Positions 49,441-60,131 of a stretch of 64,000 nt of DNA are shown piece after piece. The stretch lies in the NCBI GenBank assembly GCA_024741835.1, contig JAENRP010000166.1, forward strand, positions 1 through 64,000, given 5' to 3'. The notes below the pieces were generated by a model. That model was not told the DNA's origin and did not search any database. It worked only from the letters and a program-made list of their open reading frames with translations. Both the position numbers and the translations under genes were made by a program. This DNA is from Diplocarpon mali (lineage: Eukaryota; Ascomycota; Leotiomycetes; Helotiales; Drepanopezizaceae). The first letter of the stretch is position 1. The number at the start of each line of letters is the position of its first letter.

Positions 49441-49651
49441 TATTACGGCAGCTTATAAGGGTGATTAGCTTATATTAGCTACTTAAAGGTGCGGTCTATA
49501 AAGGGAAGAAAAGATAAAGAGAGAAAGGTCTCTTCGACTCTTCTTTAAAGTTAAATACAAAACGACTAGCGCGAAGCTAGCGCGCGCTAGGCCAAGCCCT
49601 TTTCCAGCTCTATAAGCTACCGCCAGCTACCTTGACCTACGAGTCGTAGCA
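49441..49651 (-). repeat. 5' LTR of Gypsy-2 (211 bp)
   Basis: Partner of 28,884-29,094. The plus-strand left (inner) end is RIP-mutated and the right (outer) end GAGTCGTAGCA is intact, followed by AGGCT. The 14-bp palindrome is at 49,577-49,590. Confidence 0.92.
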
Positions 49652-49656
49652 AGGCT
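49652..49656 (+). other. Target-site duplication of Gypsy-2, right (AGGCT)
   Basis: Matches 28,879-28,883. Confidence 0.9.
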
Positions 49657-49947
49657 AAGGAAGTGGTATCTGTGGAATCTCCCGCCTCCCTTTCCTCTAT
49701 TACCGACAATTCCCCTAAGGATGATGACGAAGATAATGATAATGCTATAACACAAGTTTCCCTTCCCGTCGATCAAAGTCGTTATACTATACTAGCATTA
49801 GCAAGAAGCATTAAGACTCCTGCCATACTAAGACCTGTCTCATCGGACACTAATAGCAATGCTATAAGAAGAAGTGGTCGTTTAGCAAAGAGAGTATTAT
49901 TTAGTAATAGTTCTTCCTATCCTTTAAAGAGAACTAAGGAAAACTAA
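49657..49947 (+). pseudogene. ORF3 of copy B, last 96 codons (still open)
   Basis: Continues ORF3 in phase after Gypsy-2; a GTG at 49,663 is not a real start. It has an acidic tract (Pro-Lys-Asp-Asp-Asp-Glu-Asp) and a basic C-terminus (Arg-Arg-Ser-Gly-Arg-Leu-Ala-Lys-Arg), possibly a nuclear-localisation or nucleic-acid-binding tail. Unlike the first 1,057 codons it has no internal stop and few RIP changes. The copy A version at 119-410 is clearly mutated. Confidence 0.8.
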
Positions 49948-50290
49948 TACCTAGGTTGGTTCTATTTTTAATTGTTTTTGCGATTCTATAGTTTGTTTAT
50001 TTGTATTGCTGGCTTCGTTTTCTAACTCCTAGGCCCGGCCTATAGGTGAAAGCGTATATATNNNNNNNNNNNNNNNNNNNNNNNNNNNNNNNNNAAAAAA
50101 AAAAAAAAACTCTTCTTTTTTTTCTTTTTACCTTTAATAAGGATATAGCCCTAGTTTAGGCCTTTTAATATATTAGTTTTCTTATACTTAGGGTTTTGCT
50201 AATAATTGATATACTATTGCCTTAACCTATATTGTTTTATATTCTTTGCTAATAATAGTAAAGGCCACTACTTTTATTATTTAGGATATA
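49948..50290. other. 3' untranslated region of copy B with assembly gap
   Basis: Contains palindromic site 14 (50,025-50,047), 33 N (50,062-50,094), then a run of 15 A. The part after the gap is AT-rich with no frame. No clear polypurine tract is left before the 3' LTR. Confidence 0.7.
50025..50047. repeat. Palindromic module, site 14 (3' untranslated region)
   Basis: Same site at 19-41 in copy A. It lies 78 bases after the ORF3 stop, outside coding sequence. Confidence 0.85.
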
Positions 50291-50535
50291 TATAAAGACT
50301 TAAGATAGATAGGTCTTATAATATATATTATATAATCGGCGTAGGACGGTAGAGGATAAAAGGGCCATCCTTTATATATAGAGACAGCGCGCATCGCTAT
50401 AAGTATTGAATATACCTTATACTTAGGACTTATTCCTAACATCTTGTCTAAGAGAGCCCGCTTGTAGTGCTTCCTCCTCTTGTTTTTAGGTCTTTCCTTA
50501 GGCCTATTCTTGTGTTGTCTCCCCTCTGTTTTATA
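50291..50535 (+). repeat. 3' LTR of giant Gypsy copy B (245 bp)
   Basis: Start mutated (TATAAAGACTTAAG against TGTAGAGACCTGAG). The outer end is well kept. Followed by ATAA and copy A gag. Confidence 0.9.
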
Positions 50536-50539
50536 ATAA

Positions 50540-50831
50540 AGTAAGGAGCACTAAGGGAACTAAAGAGGGGAAAGTGGCTAGTAATAGCCTTAAATGCGGC
50601 CATTATCGTTTTATATTAACCATCTGGATTAATAGAATCTATAAGGGGCAAAGGGGAAGCTTTAATATTATAAGATTAGTCGCTAAGAGGAGTACTTTGA
50701 AATTCAAAAGGGCTTAACAAATGTTCAGAATCCGAATCAATCTTAGAATAACTAGGATAGGTTTAAAAAGATTCAGATAAGAGGTTAATAAAAAGTTTAA
50801 AATTATTATTATTTTTAGTATTTTTAAGCAT
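50540..50831 (-). pseudogene. gag: gag relic of copy A, first 97 or so codons
   Basis: Start ATG at 50,831 is intact and supports the gag start in copies B and D, where it is ATA. Continues across copy B at 13,995. Confidence 0.7.
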
Positions 50832-51588
50832 TAATATTAAAAAAGTAAGTAGTAGTCTTAAGTTATTTAAAGATGTCTTTTTATCCTCCTACTTATAAGC
50901 TAAGACTAAGAGTAGAATTCCAGATTCTATTAAAAGTTTAATCTACGTTTGCTAAAAGATTTTAAGTAGATATTAAATAGCTAATAAGAGCGTTGCGACT
51001 AATCGCAATAAGATAAGGTTTACGTAATTAAGGACTAATTTCTAAGATAAGGTTTATATATAAGATTCTTCCTAGCCTTTAGGCCAATTCCTATTAGTCC
51101 TTAGAATAAAGGGGTCTTTAAAGACGATTCTAAGGCAAATTTTAAAGTTCTATCGTCCTAAGGCAGCTGAATTATTAGATTCGGATTTCTAAGGATTCTA
51201 AAGAGATACTTCCAATTAGAGTTTACGCTTAATATTACTTAAGTACTCGAAACTACTACTATTTAAGATTGCTATTATAAGGTTCGCTAAACTTTTCATA
51301 CTAGGAAGCCGAAAATTCCGAAAATCTCGAAGTTAAGGAAAAAAATAGGGGTTTTTAAAGCAGAGCCGAAAAGGGAAAATCTAAGGTTATTAATAGTTGC
51401 TAAACGAAAATAGATAGTTCAAAGTAACTAAGCGATTAAGGATAAGGTTTTTAAAATTGATCAAAATGCTATAAGTGTTTTAAAGATATATTTTTCAAAA
51501 GGCCGATCTCTTATCTATAAACCAAGAGATTAATAAGGTTATATAAAGATGGAAATCTTAAGAAATCGGTCCCTGCGTAGATCACTAA
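50832..51588 (-). other. 5' leader of copy A
   Basis: Non-coding, conserved with B and D. Contains palindromic site 1 (50,891-50,913). The putative primer-binding site is next to the LTR (about 51,576-51,588) and is the least mutated of the family. Confidence 0.6.
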
Positions 51589-51833
51589 TATAAAACAGAG
51601 GGAAGATAATATAAGAATAGGCCTAAGGGAAGACCTAAAAACAAAAGGAGGAAGTACTATAAGCAGGCTCTCTTAGATAAGATATTAGAAATAAGTCCTA
51701 AGTATAGGGTATATTTAGTACTATAGTGCTACGCGCTTTCTCTATATATAGAAGATGGCCCTTTTATCCTCCCACCGTCCTGCGCCGATTATGTGATATA
51801 TATCACAAGACCTATCCATCTCAGGTCTCTACA
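51589..51833 (-). repeat. 5' LTR of giant Gypsy copy A (245 bp)
   Basis: Ends in an intact TCTCTACA at 51,833 (plus strand), the reverse complement of the LTR start TGTAGAGA. Confidence 0.9.
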
Positions 51834-52220
51834 GTAGTGCAGGAAGAGGTTTATTTATAAAGATAGGAATTGCATTAGCGCGCAAAGGAAAAGTGGGTAT
51901 AAAGAGGCCGAAAGTGGGAATAAAAGTGGGGTATAACGCATACAAGGACCTACAATTGGTAAATGACAATTATCAAAGGTAAGGATGATATTTCAAAGGT
52001 AAGCGTTAGAAAGTTGCATATAAAGGAAATAATTAGGAGATAGATTATATAAAGAATAAAGTAGAGTAAAGAATATATATAGAATAGAACCTTAAATAGA
52101 GAATAAAGAGGTGCTGGTATATAAGAAGTAGATAATCTTAAAAAAATTCAACTTTGATTTGTAAGTTCTTTAAATGGTTCTCTTTAAAAGTAATAGGCTA
52201 GATTCCCTAGATCGCTCGAC
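51834..52220. other. Spacer downstream of ORF2 in copy C
   Basis: No frame. Matches the ORF2-ORF3 spacer of A and B. Starts exactly at the copy A LTR. Confidence 0.6.
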
Positions 52221-55200
52221 TTAATTATCGGTTTTATTATTACCTTAGAGTCTTCTTTTCTTATATTAGTTCTTACTTTTCGGCGATTTTTTAGCTTTAG
52301 GGACCTCTTTTAAAGGATCTTCTATTAGTACCTTTAGATTTAATAGCTGAAGTTTATCCGAATTATCTTATAGGCTAAAGCTGGCCGAGTCTAACCTTAC
52401 TCGCAGGCCGGGCTTGCGAGTCAGTCTTGGCATTTTTAAGCTTAAGGGTAAAAATAGGGAATTAGTTCCTAAATCAGGGTCTAATACTATACTAGTATCT
52501 TAGTTTATCTCTTTTTCGAACTTTCTTATAATAATGCCTTTATTAATTAGTGCATTAGGCTCTTAGATAGCATTTAATTTATTGTATTATCCTTAAGACT
52601 TAAGTCTATAAAGAAGCGACTTAGTATTTATAATATTCGTTTAGGCCTTAATAAGGGCGTTAAAGAGTTTTTAATTATATTTTATAAAGTGGATTTTCAA
52701 TTTATCCTTATTAAGAAGGAACAACTACTATACTTCGATTATAATAGAGGGATCTGTTTAAGAGCGCCGATTAATAATAGCTTTAAAGAGGCTGCTATAA
52801 TTCTTAAGATAAAAAGCTGCCTTAAAAGGTATAGTAGTTTTACTTATATTAATCTATTAAGGTATTAGAGGTTACTTTAGAGTAAAGATTGAAAAGATAA
52901 GATCAGAGATTCGAGTCTTATTTTCTAAGGTATTCTTATTGCAAATAGTTGTATAGTTATTATAAAAGGCTATAAAACTACTAGTTTTATAAAGTTTATC
53001 TAAGTATATTTTAAAAAGGTGCCTTTGTTTTATTATTATTATAATAGGGTTACTATTATTAATAATAGGCCGCAAGATCTCTTTTTACTTTATTTTTATA
53101 ATTATATAAGCTAGTTGAGATTTTGAACCAAGTGCTTAAGAAGTCTATCGACTTATCTTCTTTATAAATAGAGTGAGTTTTATATCTAATTAAGAGCCGA
53201 TCTACCTATTAAGGCTTTTAAAAGCTGGCCCTTATCTAATTAGTAGGATCTAATAATCTAAAACTTGCTTTCTAATAAAATTAACTTATAGGCTTAAGAT
53301 CGTGAGTAATAATCGGATTTTCTTTATTAGCAGTACTTGCATCTCTCTTTATCGAAATGACTTAATTGTAAAGACTAAGACTAATTAATTAGAGAGGTTT
53401 AAGATAGGCTATAAGCTAATAGGCTCTTTTACTTTTTGCTATTATAGCTAAGAGGTAGAGTTTATAATATATCCAAAGGACTTATTAAGTAAGATTGAAT
53501 ATTATATTATAAAGAAAATAAGAAGGTATAAAGGTTATATTATCCATAAGGTAGAAGTGATAAAGGTATATCTCTACTTCTTATTTTATAATAGAAAGGA
53601 ATGTACTTATAAAAGCACTATTATTAGTAGTAAAATTGTTAGTTAAGAAGCGGCATCCGAAGGGTTTAGGCATTATAATTGACCCTTCTTCCTCTATTTC
53701 CTTTTACTATTTATTACTTAATAATATTGAAAAGAAAGAATTATTCTATTCAATCGGCTTTAACGCCTTTAAGGCTTTAGGATTAGCCTTAAATTTTATA
53801 ATACTTAAAGATGCCTCTATTATCAATAGGTTGGATTTGCATATCCTTAAAGAGATAAAGAATTAATTATTAAAGTAGATTAGAAAAAGATCAATATCTT
53901 CTACTATATAAAGAAGTTCAAAGTATTTAATAGTTTTATTAGTATTAAATCCTTTATTATTAAGACTATAGTAAACCGAAAGAGAGCGAATATAAAGGTC
54001 GCAAAGTCTTTTCCCTTCGATTCCTATACTAGGAAGATACTATTGAAAGCGAGTTTTTATTATAAAGGATACTTGAATATTATATTATTCTTTAAGCTTA
54101 AGGTTGAGAATGACCGATTAAGGCATATTACTACAATTATAAATATCCTAATTAATAGATTCCTTTTTGCGTTCTCTTTCTTATAAGATAAAATAGTCTC
54201 GCTTAGCATTTAAGAGACTAGGTTCTTAACTTCTATAATTATTAAAGAATTGAATAATATTTATAAGGGCGAACTTATTTAGGATAAACTATTGAATCTA
54301 TTTAATAGCTCTCTTAATTATCTTTAAAGTAATAGGAATAGGGTCTTCCCTTATATTATCATTTCTAAAACGGTTGTATATAAATATAAAGAAGTTAAGA
54401 ACTAGCTCCTTTAAGTTATTAGGAAAGGAGTCTAAGTGAGCGCGCAATCCTTTAGTTTTAAATTGTAAATTAGTTAAAGTGGCTATTAAACGATCTATCC
54501 TTTTTAAAGGTTGAGCTAAAATTAGTCGTTTAATTAAAGGAGAGTCCTTTAAAGATTCCGAAAATTCTAAAGAGGCTGCGCTAAGCGTTTAAGTAGTTTA
54601 TTTGATAGCGGTTTTTAAAATCATTTTAATAAGAGGTAGGTTAGGTCTAGTTTTAAAATTCTTACTTCTAACTCTTAGTCTAGGACCGCAAGTCAAATCA
54701 TATGATTTAGCACTTATTATATCTTCTAATTAAGAAGCGGATTTTAAGGCAGGCTTAATTATAAATAACTAATTCCCTTCTTTATTATTAAAGAAATCTC
54801 GCTTAAACTTTAGTATAGGAGTCTAGTTCTTTCTTAAAATAAGCAAACTATAAGTAAAAGTGCAAAGCCTTAGCATATTAATAATAGTACTATTAAGTAG
54901 GGTAATATCTATAGCCTAATTTGATCTTTTTATAGCTTTATTAGCTACTATAAGTATTATATTAAATAAGCTTATAAATCTGCGACTGCGAATTCGATTG
55001 CCTTAGAATTTTACTACTCCTTCTTAAATAATAAAGAAATTGAGAATTTAAATAGCTTTAGTAGTAGGAGTATTTTCCTTAAGAATTTTTAATAATACTT
55101 GCCTTCTATTATTAGAATTAATATTTATTAAAAAGCGCAAACGAAATAGGAGTCCTCTTTTATTAGTGGCTAAATTATCTAATTATCGAATAGATTCTTT

Positions 55201-55518
55201 CCTTTTATCTTAATCTATTTTAAAAGTATCGGCTAAGGTTATATATTAGTTTGTATTAGCTAAGAATTCCTCTTTAAAGATTCCCTTTAGTTTTAATTCT
55301 TTAGTTAAGAAGTTGTCAAATTAGAGAATTCCAAGGGCCACTTAAGTTAAAAGGTTATTAATAGTATTTATATAAGCTAAAAGGAGTTTTTATTGCTTTA
55401 TATCTCCTAAGGCTACATAGGTCGATTTAAAGCTCTTTAATAATGCAATAGCTCTACTATCTTAAAAGAAGTTTATAACTAGTATTTATTTATCTCCTAT
55501 TGCAATAGATAAAACCAT
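52221..55518 (-). pseudogene. ORF2 relic of copy C
   Basis: From an ATG at 55,518 to TAA at 52,221-52,223, 3,298 bases, one more than in A and B, so at least one indel (an extra base lies in the palindrome at 53,284). Palindromes at 52,399, 53,284 and 54,671. The plus-strand open stretch at 53,636-53,866 and the minus one at 52,872-53,075 are not independent genes. Confidence 0.72.
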
Positions 55519-55790
55519 TTATAAGTTCTTTAAAGGCATATTACTTATAAAAGATAAGGAGTATAAATAAGAGAGTTTAATAAGGTATAAGAATTAAAAG
55601 GGCATATAAGCTACAATAGGTTTACTATATATATATTAAGGAAATTGGACTTTTTATTTACTATTTAAGGAAAGTAATAGGAATACTATAATTAAAGGCT
55701 AATATTAAGAATGTAAAATAAGTTAAAGCAAGTAAGAATTTAAAGTGATTTTAAAAGATCTATATCTTAAATAATAAAGGAGGCGACCTT

Positions 55791-58700
55791 ATTAAAAATG
55801 TAAAAATAAGGATTAAAGGAAGGTAGGATAATTGATAAGCTAGGAAATCGTTTAATATTCTTATCTATATTCTTTAGATATTTTAGGAATAATGACTTAA
55901 GGTCGCGATTGATTAGGTATTTTAATATTCTTTACTTATAAGACCGGCTTATAGGTTAAGTTGGAAAAATCTTAGTCTTCGTCTAAGGGTTTAAAATTGC
56001 TTATATTGCCGTCGGTTCTTATAAAAGACTTAAAGGTTATATCAATTTCTGATTCGTCTTTTAAAGGGAATAAGGTTTAATTGTATTAATAAAAGCGCTT
56101 TAGTCGGTTAGCTGCAAAAGTTCCTTTAATATCGACTCTATTAAGTTCTTAAAGAGAATAGTATCCCTTTTCTTTTTACTTAGATTTAACTTTAAATAGG
56201 CTAAGCTATTGATAGTTAAGTTTAATATCTACTAATATATTAATACTTCTTATAATATTATAAACTAAGATAAGATTATCTTTTTAAATAGGGTAAGTCT
56301 TAAGTACTTTAGCAGCAGCCTACGCTTCTTTAGCTTTTTCCTAATATTGTTTTTTTTATAAGATAATCTCTTTTATATCTATATCTTAAAGCTTAAGTTA
56401 TTAGCATCTTATTATAAGTAAATTAGAACGGTTTTGAATTTGATTATAATCGAATAATCTTTAAATAGGCTATTAAGATTTAAAAGAGAGCTATGCCTCT
56501 CTACTATAAATAAGGAAGAATAGTATAACTCTAATCAGTTTATAGATTATCGTTTAATAAGTAAAGAGTATTTTATAAAAGTGTTTTATCTAATCCTTAA
56601 ATCCTTTATAAGTAACTTTAGATAAACTATTAAAAATATTATAGTATCCTTATTCTATTACTCTATTAGCTTTTAAGTTATACGCTAAGATTTGAACCTA
56701 CTTAATACTATATTTTTATAAGAAAGCTTTAACTACTCTTTTGTTTTTAAGGTTTCTATTAATAGTTAGTCTGCTAAAAAGTCTATAGCAATAGACTATG
56801 TCTTCTTAAAGGAACTTTGCAATAGATTTAAAGTTAGCAGATCTTAAAGGTCGTCCTTTAAGCTATCTTAATAAGTATTCCTTTATTAAAATAAAATATA
56901 TTATCTTATTCTTAATAGTTAGTACTTATATAATATTAAGGCTGACTTTATAGAAAAGGCCTAATATCTAAGTTAGGAATAAGGGATTCTCTTTATAACT
57001 AGGTTTTCGTTTCTAATAAGGGATATAGCTTTTTATAAAAGCTTTACAATCTTTAAAAGAACCTTTTTAAAAGAATTTTCTTAAGAGCCGATAGTAAGTA
57101 GACTTAGCTCCTTAGTAGCCTATCTCTTTATAAATATCATAAATAGCCCTAGCTCGCAATTTATTATTATTTAAATAGAGTTATATAAGAAATGAGTTAT
57201 TGCTCCTTTTAAACAACCGCCTTCTTTATATTAAATAAATCAGAGCTTTAGCTTTAAACTTCTGAAAATCCTTAAGAGAAACTGTCTTTAATCATTTAAG
57301 TGTAATTAAAAATTTTGCGATTTCTTTAAAGTTACTTAAGTAATTAGGTAATAAAATCCTCTTATTTGACTTACAGGCCGGGCTTGCGAGTCGAGTCCCT
57401 TTAAAGTGATATATTAATAAATAATTAACTTTATTCTCTATCTACTTATTAATATCTATTTTATCTTCTTTAATTAAATTAAAGGGATAAGGATAAGTTC
57501 TTTTTAAAAGGCTATTAGAAGCGGTATTTTTTATTCTTGAAATGTATTTGACTTTAAAGTCTATTAGTCTTATTTAAGCAATCTATTTTATTAGTAAAGC
57601 TTTTAGTAGGTCGCTTATAGCTCTATTTAATTATTTTATTAGCACTTTAATATTAGTTTCAAAGATAAAGTAAGTACTATAAAGGTCGCTTCTTATCTTT
57701 TTCATTACCTTTAAGACGCCTTTATATTCTTATTTAATAATATTATACTTTATCTCTACTGGATTCTAAAGACTACTTTTAAAGTGAACTAAATGTCTTT
57801 TCTATTAGCTATTAGCTTATTAAAGGATAGCACCTTATCTAATTAAGCTTATATTAACTATTAGTATAATTGGCCTAGCGTCGGCTCTATAGTCTATTTT
57901 AATTAGATATAGCGCTTTAAGCAACGCTTGCTTCAATTATTTTATAGCCTCTATTTAAGGTTCCTCTTACTAAAACTCAGCCCCTTTCTAAAATAAGGCG
58001 TAAATAGGTACTGCCTTTTTAGCGAAATCCTTAATTCAAATGCGATAGTATACTATAACGCTAATAAATGCGCAAGCTTCTGCTATATTATTATACCTCT
58101 TCTATTTATTAATTTTAAGTACTTTAGCCTTTTAAGGACTTCGGCTTTTAGAATTAGTAAGAAAACTAACAATTTCTATTAATAGAAGATAGTATTATAA
58201 CTTTAGACTAACTATTACTTTTACCCTTTCGAATCGTATAAGCATTTAATTTAAGTTCTAAATATATTCTATTATAAATTGTTATATGCTAAGGAGAACT
58301 TCTTTATAATTATAGAATGATCTTAATCCTTTTACTCCTATATTATTTATATAAGGGAGCGTAATATTAGGTATATAGTCTACTAGTATCTTATAAATTA
58401 TTTAAATAAATTAAGCGATCGAATTTATAGCCCCTTAAGGTAATCTTATTATTTAAAGTAGCTTAAAAGGGGTTTGAATTGCTATTATATCTTTCGATTT
58501 AATATTAAGAATAAATTAGTTATATTTAAAGAAGAAGTTAATAAGAGAGCTATAGGTTAATCTTATAAATTTATTTAAGAACTTATCTATATTCAAAGGA
58601 ACGTTAGTATCTTTAATAGTTACTCGGTTTATCTCTACTACTACTATTATTAGTTTGTAAGTTCCTTTCTCTTTCTTAGCAATTAAGAACCATTTGTTTC

Positions 58701-60131
58701 TATAAGGGCTATTATAGAATTTGAGAACGCTTTACTTTAGCCTATCCTTTAATATTTCGATTACCTTTTCTTAAAGAGCTTTAGGAACTTTAAATGTTTT
58801 CTTTTGCTAGGCTTTATAAGGTATTATCTTAATCTTAATATAAGGCGTAACCTCTTTTCGAATTTGATTAAGTTCCGTCTAATCAAAAGCTAAGGCGTCC
58901 TTTCAATTTATTAAGGTTTTATAAAGTAGTTCGCATTCTTACTCTATTAGGTCATCTCTAATTTTCAGTATATTAAAACGCTCTTTTATTAGCCGATATC
59001 TAATAGGTTTATTAGAAAATCTGCTTATAATAAACTTATTAAATTTGCTATCTAGCTTTAGAGGTCGAAGCTTCTTATCTTATTTAAACTAATTATTTAA
59101 TCCTTTAGGCTTTAAGCCATTAGAGATTCTCTAATCTATTAATTATACTTTATCTGCTTTACTTTTATATATAGTTTAAATATTAGCTAGTACTATACTT
59201 TTCTACTTCTTTCCTTTTTTATTAAATCCTATAAAACGGTTCGAATTTTCTTTTTTAAAAACAAATAAAAGATTTTCTAAATTATCAATTTAAAGTGTAT
59301 AAATAGAAATATTATTAGTAATTTTATTATTTTTCACTTATAGGTCCGGCTTATAAGTGGTTTTTAGGTTTTTTAAAATGATTAGTAAATTATTGAAATT
59401 TATAAAACAAACTCTCTTCTCTACTTTATTTTTCTTTTTTCTTAATTATTAAGCTAATAAAACGCCAATTATACTATTCTTTAAAATTCCAGATTTGACT
59501 CTTAAGCTAAGACCGCAAGTCAAATTGCTATTATTTAAAATCGGCAAACTCACCTTCCTTTTGCTATAACTCCTTACTAAGTGCCTTCCTTTACTAGTAT
59601 TAAGCCTAGCCCTTATATTAGCTAATTGTTTTTCGAAACCTTATTTTAAAATTCGGCTATATCTTTTATAATAACTATTTATCTTTTTAAAGATCGATCT
59701 ATATTTTAAAGACTAGCTTTTATAAAACTATCTTTAGAATAGTTAAATATTAGCTAAGATTTTAAAATAAAGGGTATTCTTAAAAGAATATCATTTAAAG
59801 AATTCTCTATTATTAGAAAGTTAATATAATTAATAATCCTTTTAACTTTAACCTTTACATTTTTCACCTATCTATTAAAATTGTATTTCGATTTAAAGAT
59901 AGTCGAATAAATAAGGAGTCGATTGCTAACGATTATCAATAAAGCTATTTCCGCTACTTTTTTAATTATTATATTAACTTTTAAATTATAATTGATTAGA
60001 GCCTTTACTTTAACTAATTCTTTTATAGAATAAATAACTATAGGGCTTTTTCTTACAACTGCTAAATAATTTCGATTAATATTCTAAGATATTAAAGCTA
60101 TTGCTATAATATTATAATACCTTTAGGTTCT
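55791..60131 (-). pseudogene. Protease-RT-RNase H-integrase relic of copy C
   Basis: Same order and spacing as in copy B (reverse complement). Palindromes at 55,934, 57,369, 59,336 and 59,498. The gag/pol phase change is at the same place (about 60,100-60,130), which argues for programmed frameshifting. Confidence 0.8.

Larger units (their letters stand above)
28884..49651 (-). mobile_element. Gypsy-2, chromodomain LTR retrotransposon (minus), with two nested insertions
   Basis: Bounded by 211-bp LTRs and a 5-bp AGGCT duplication inside ORF3 of copy B. Minus-strand order: 5' LTR (49,441-49,651), Copia inserted almost at the LTR/leader junction, leader, gag, protease, RT, RNase H, integrase, [Gypsy-3 inserted], integrase C-terminus with chromodomain, polypurine tract, 3' LTR (28,884-29,094). 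Without the nested Gypsy-3 (8,100 bp) and Copia (6,189 bp) it is about 6.5 kb, a normal size for this group. Coding parts are RIP-degraded. Confidence 0.9.
13996..50535 (+). mobile_element. Giant Gypsy copy B, complete with both LTRs, about 15.8 kb without insertions
   Basis: Plus-strand LTR retrotransposon bounded by two 245-bp LTRs and an ATAA duplication. Order: 5' LTR, primer-binding site, leader, gag (14,997), pol (17,235 to about 21,570), ORF2 (21,842-25,138), ORF3 (25,713-28,883 joined to 49,657-49,947), 3' untranslated region and 3' LTR. Subtracting the 20,768-bp nested Gypsy-2 and its 5-bp duplication leaves about 15,767 bp, plus the unknown length of a 33-N gap. That is far longer than ordinary Gypsy elements because of two extra reading frames. 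All frames are RIP-degraded. Confidence 0.9.
50536..51833 (-). mobile_element. Giant Gypsy copy A, 5' end
   Basis: The part of copy A upstream of the copy B insertion: first codons of gag, leader and 5' LTR, reading right to left. Matches 14,000-15,290 of copy B in reverse complement. Beyond 51,833 copy C begins in mid-element, so A is inserted into C. Confidence 0.88.

Noticed and set aside
50275..51835. Looks like a 1.56-kb DNA transposon with 245-bp terminal inverted repeats
   Set aside because: The two ends are the 3' LTR of copy B (plus) and the 5' LTR of copy A (minus); the middle is A's leader and gag start.
52872..53075. 67-codon minus-strand open frame
   Set aside because: Part of the ORF2 relic of copy C, not a separate gene.
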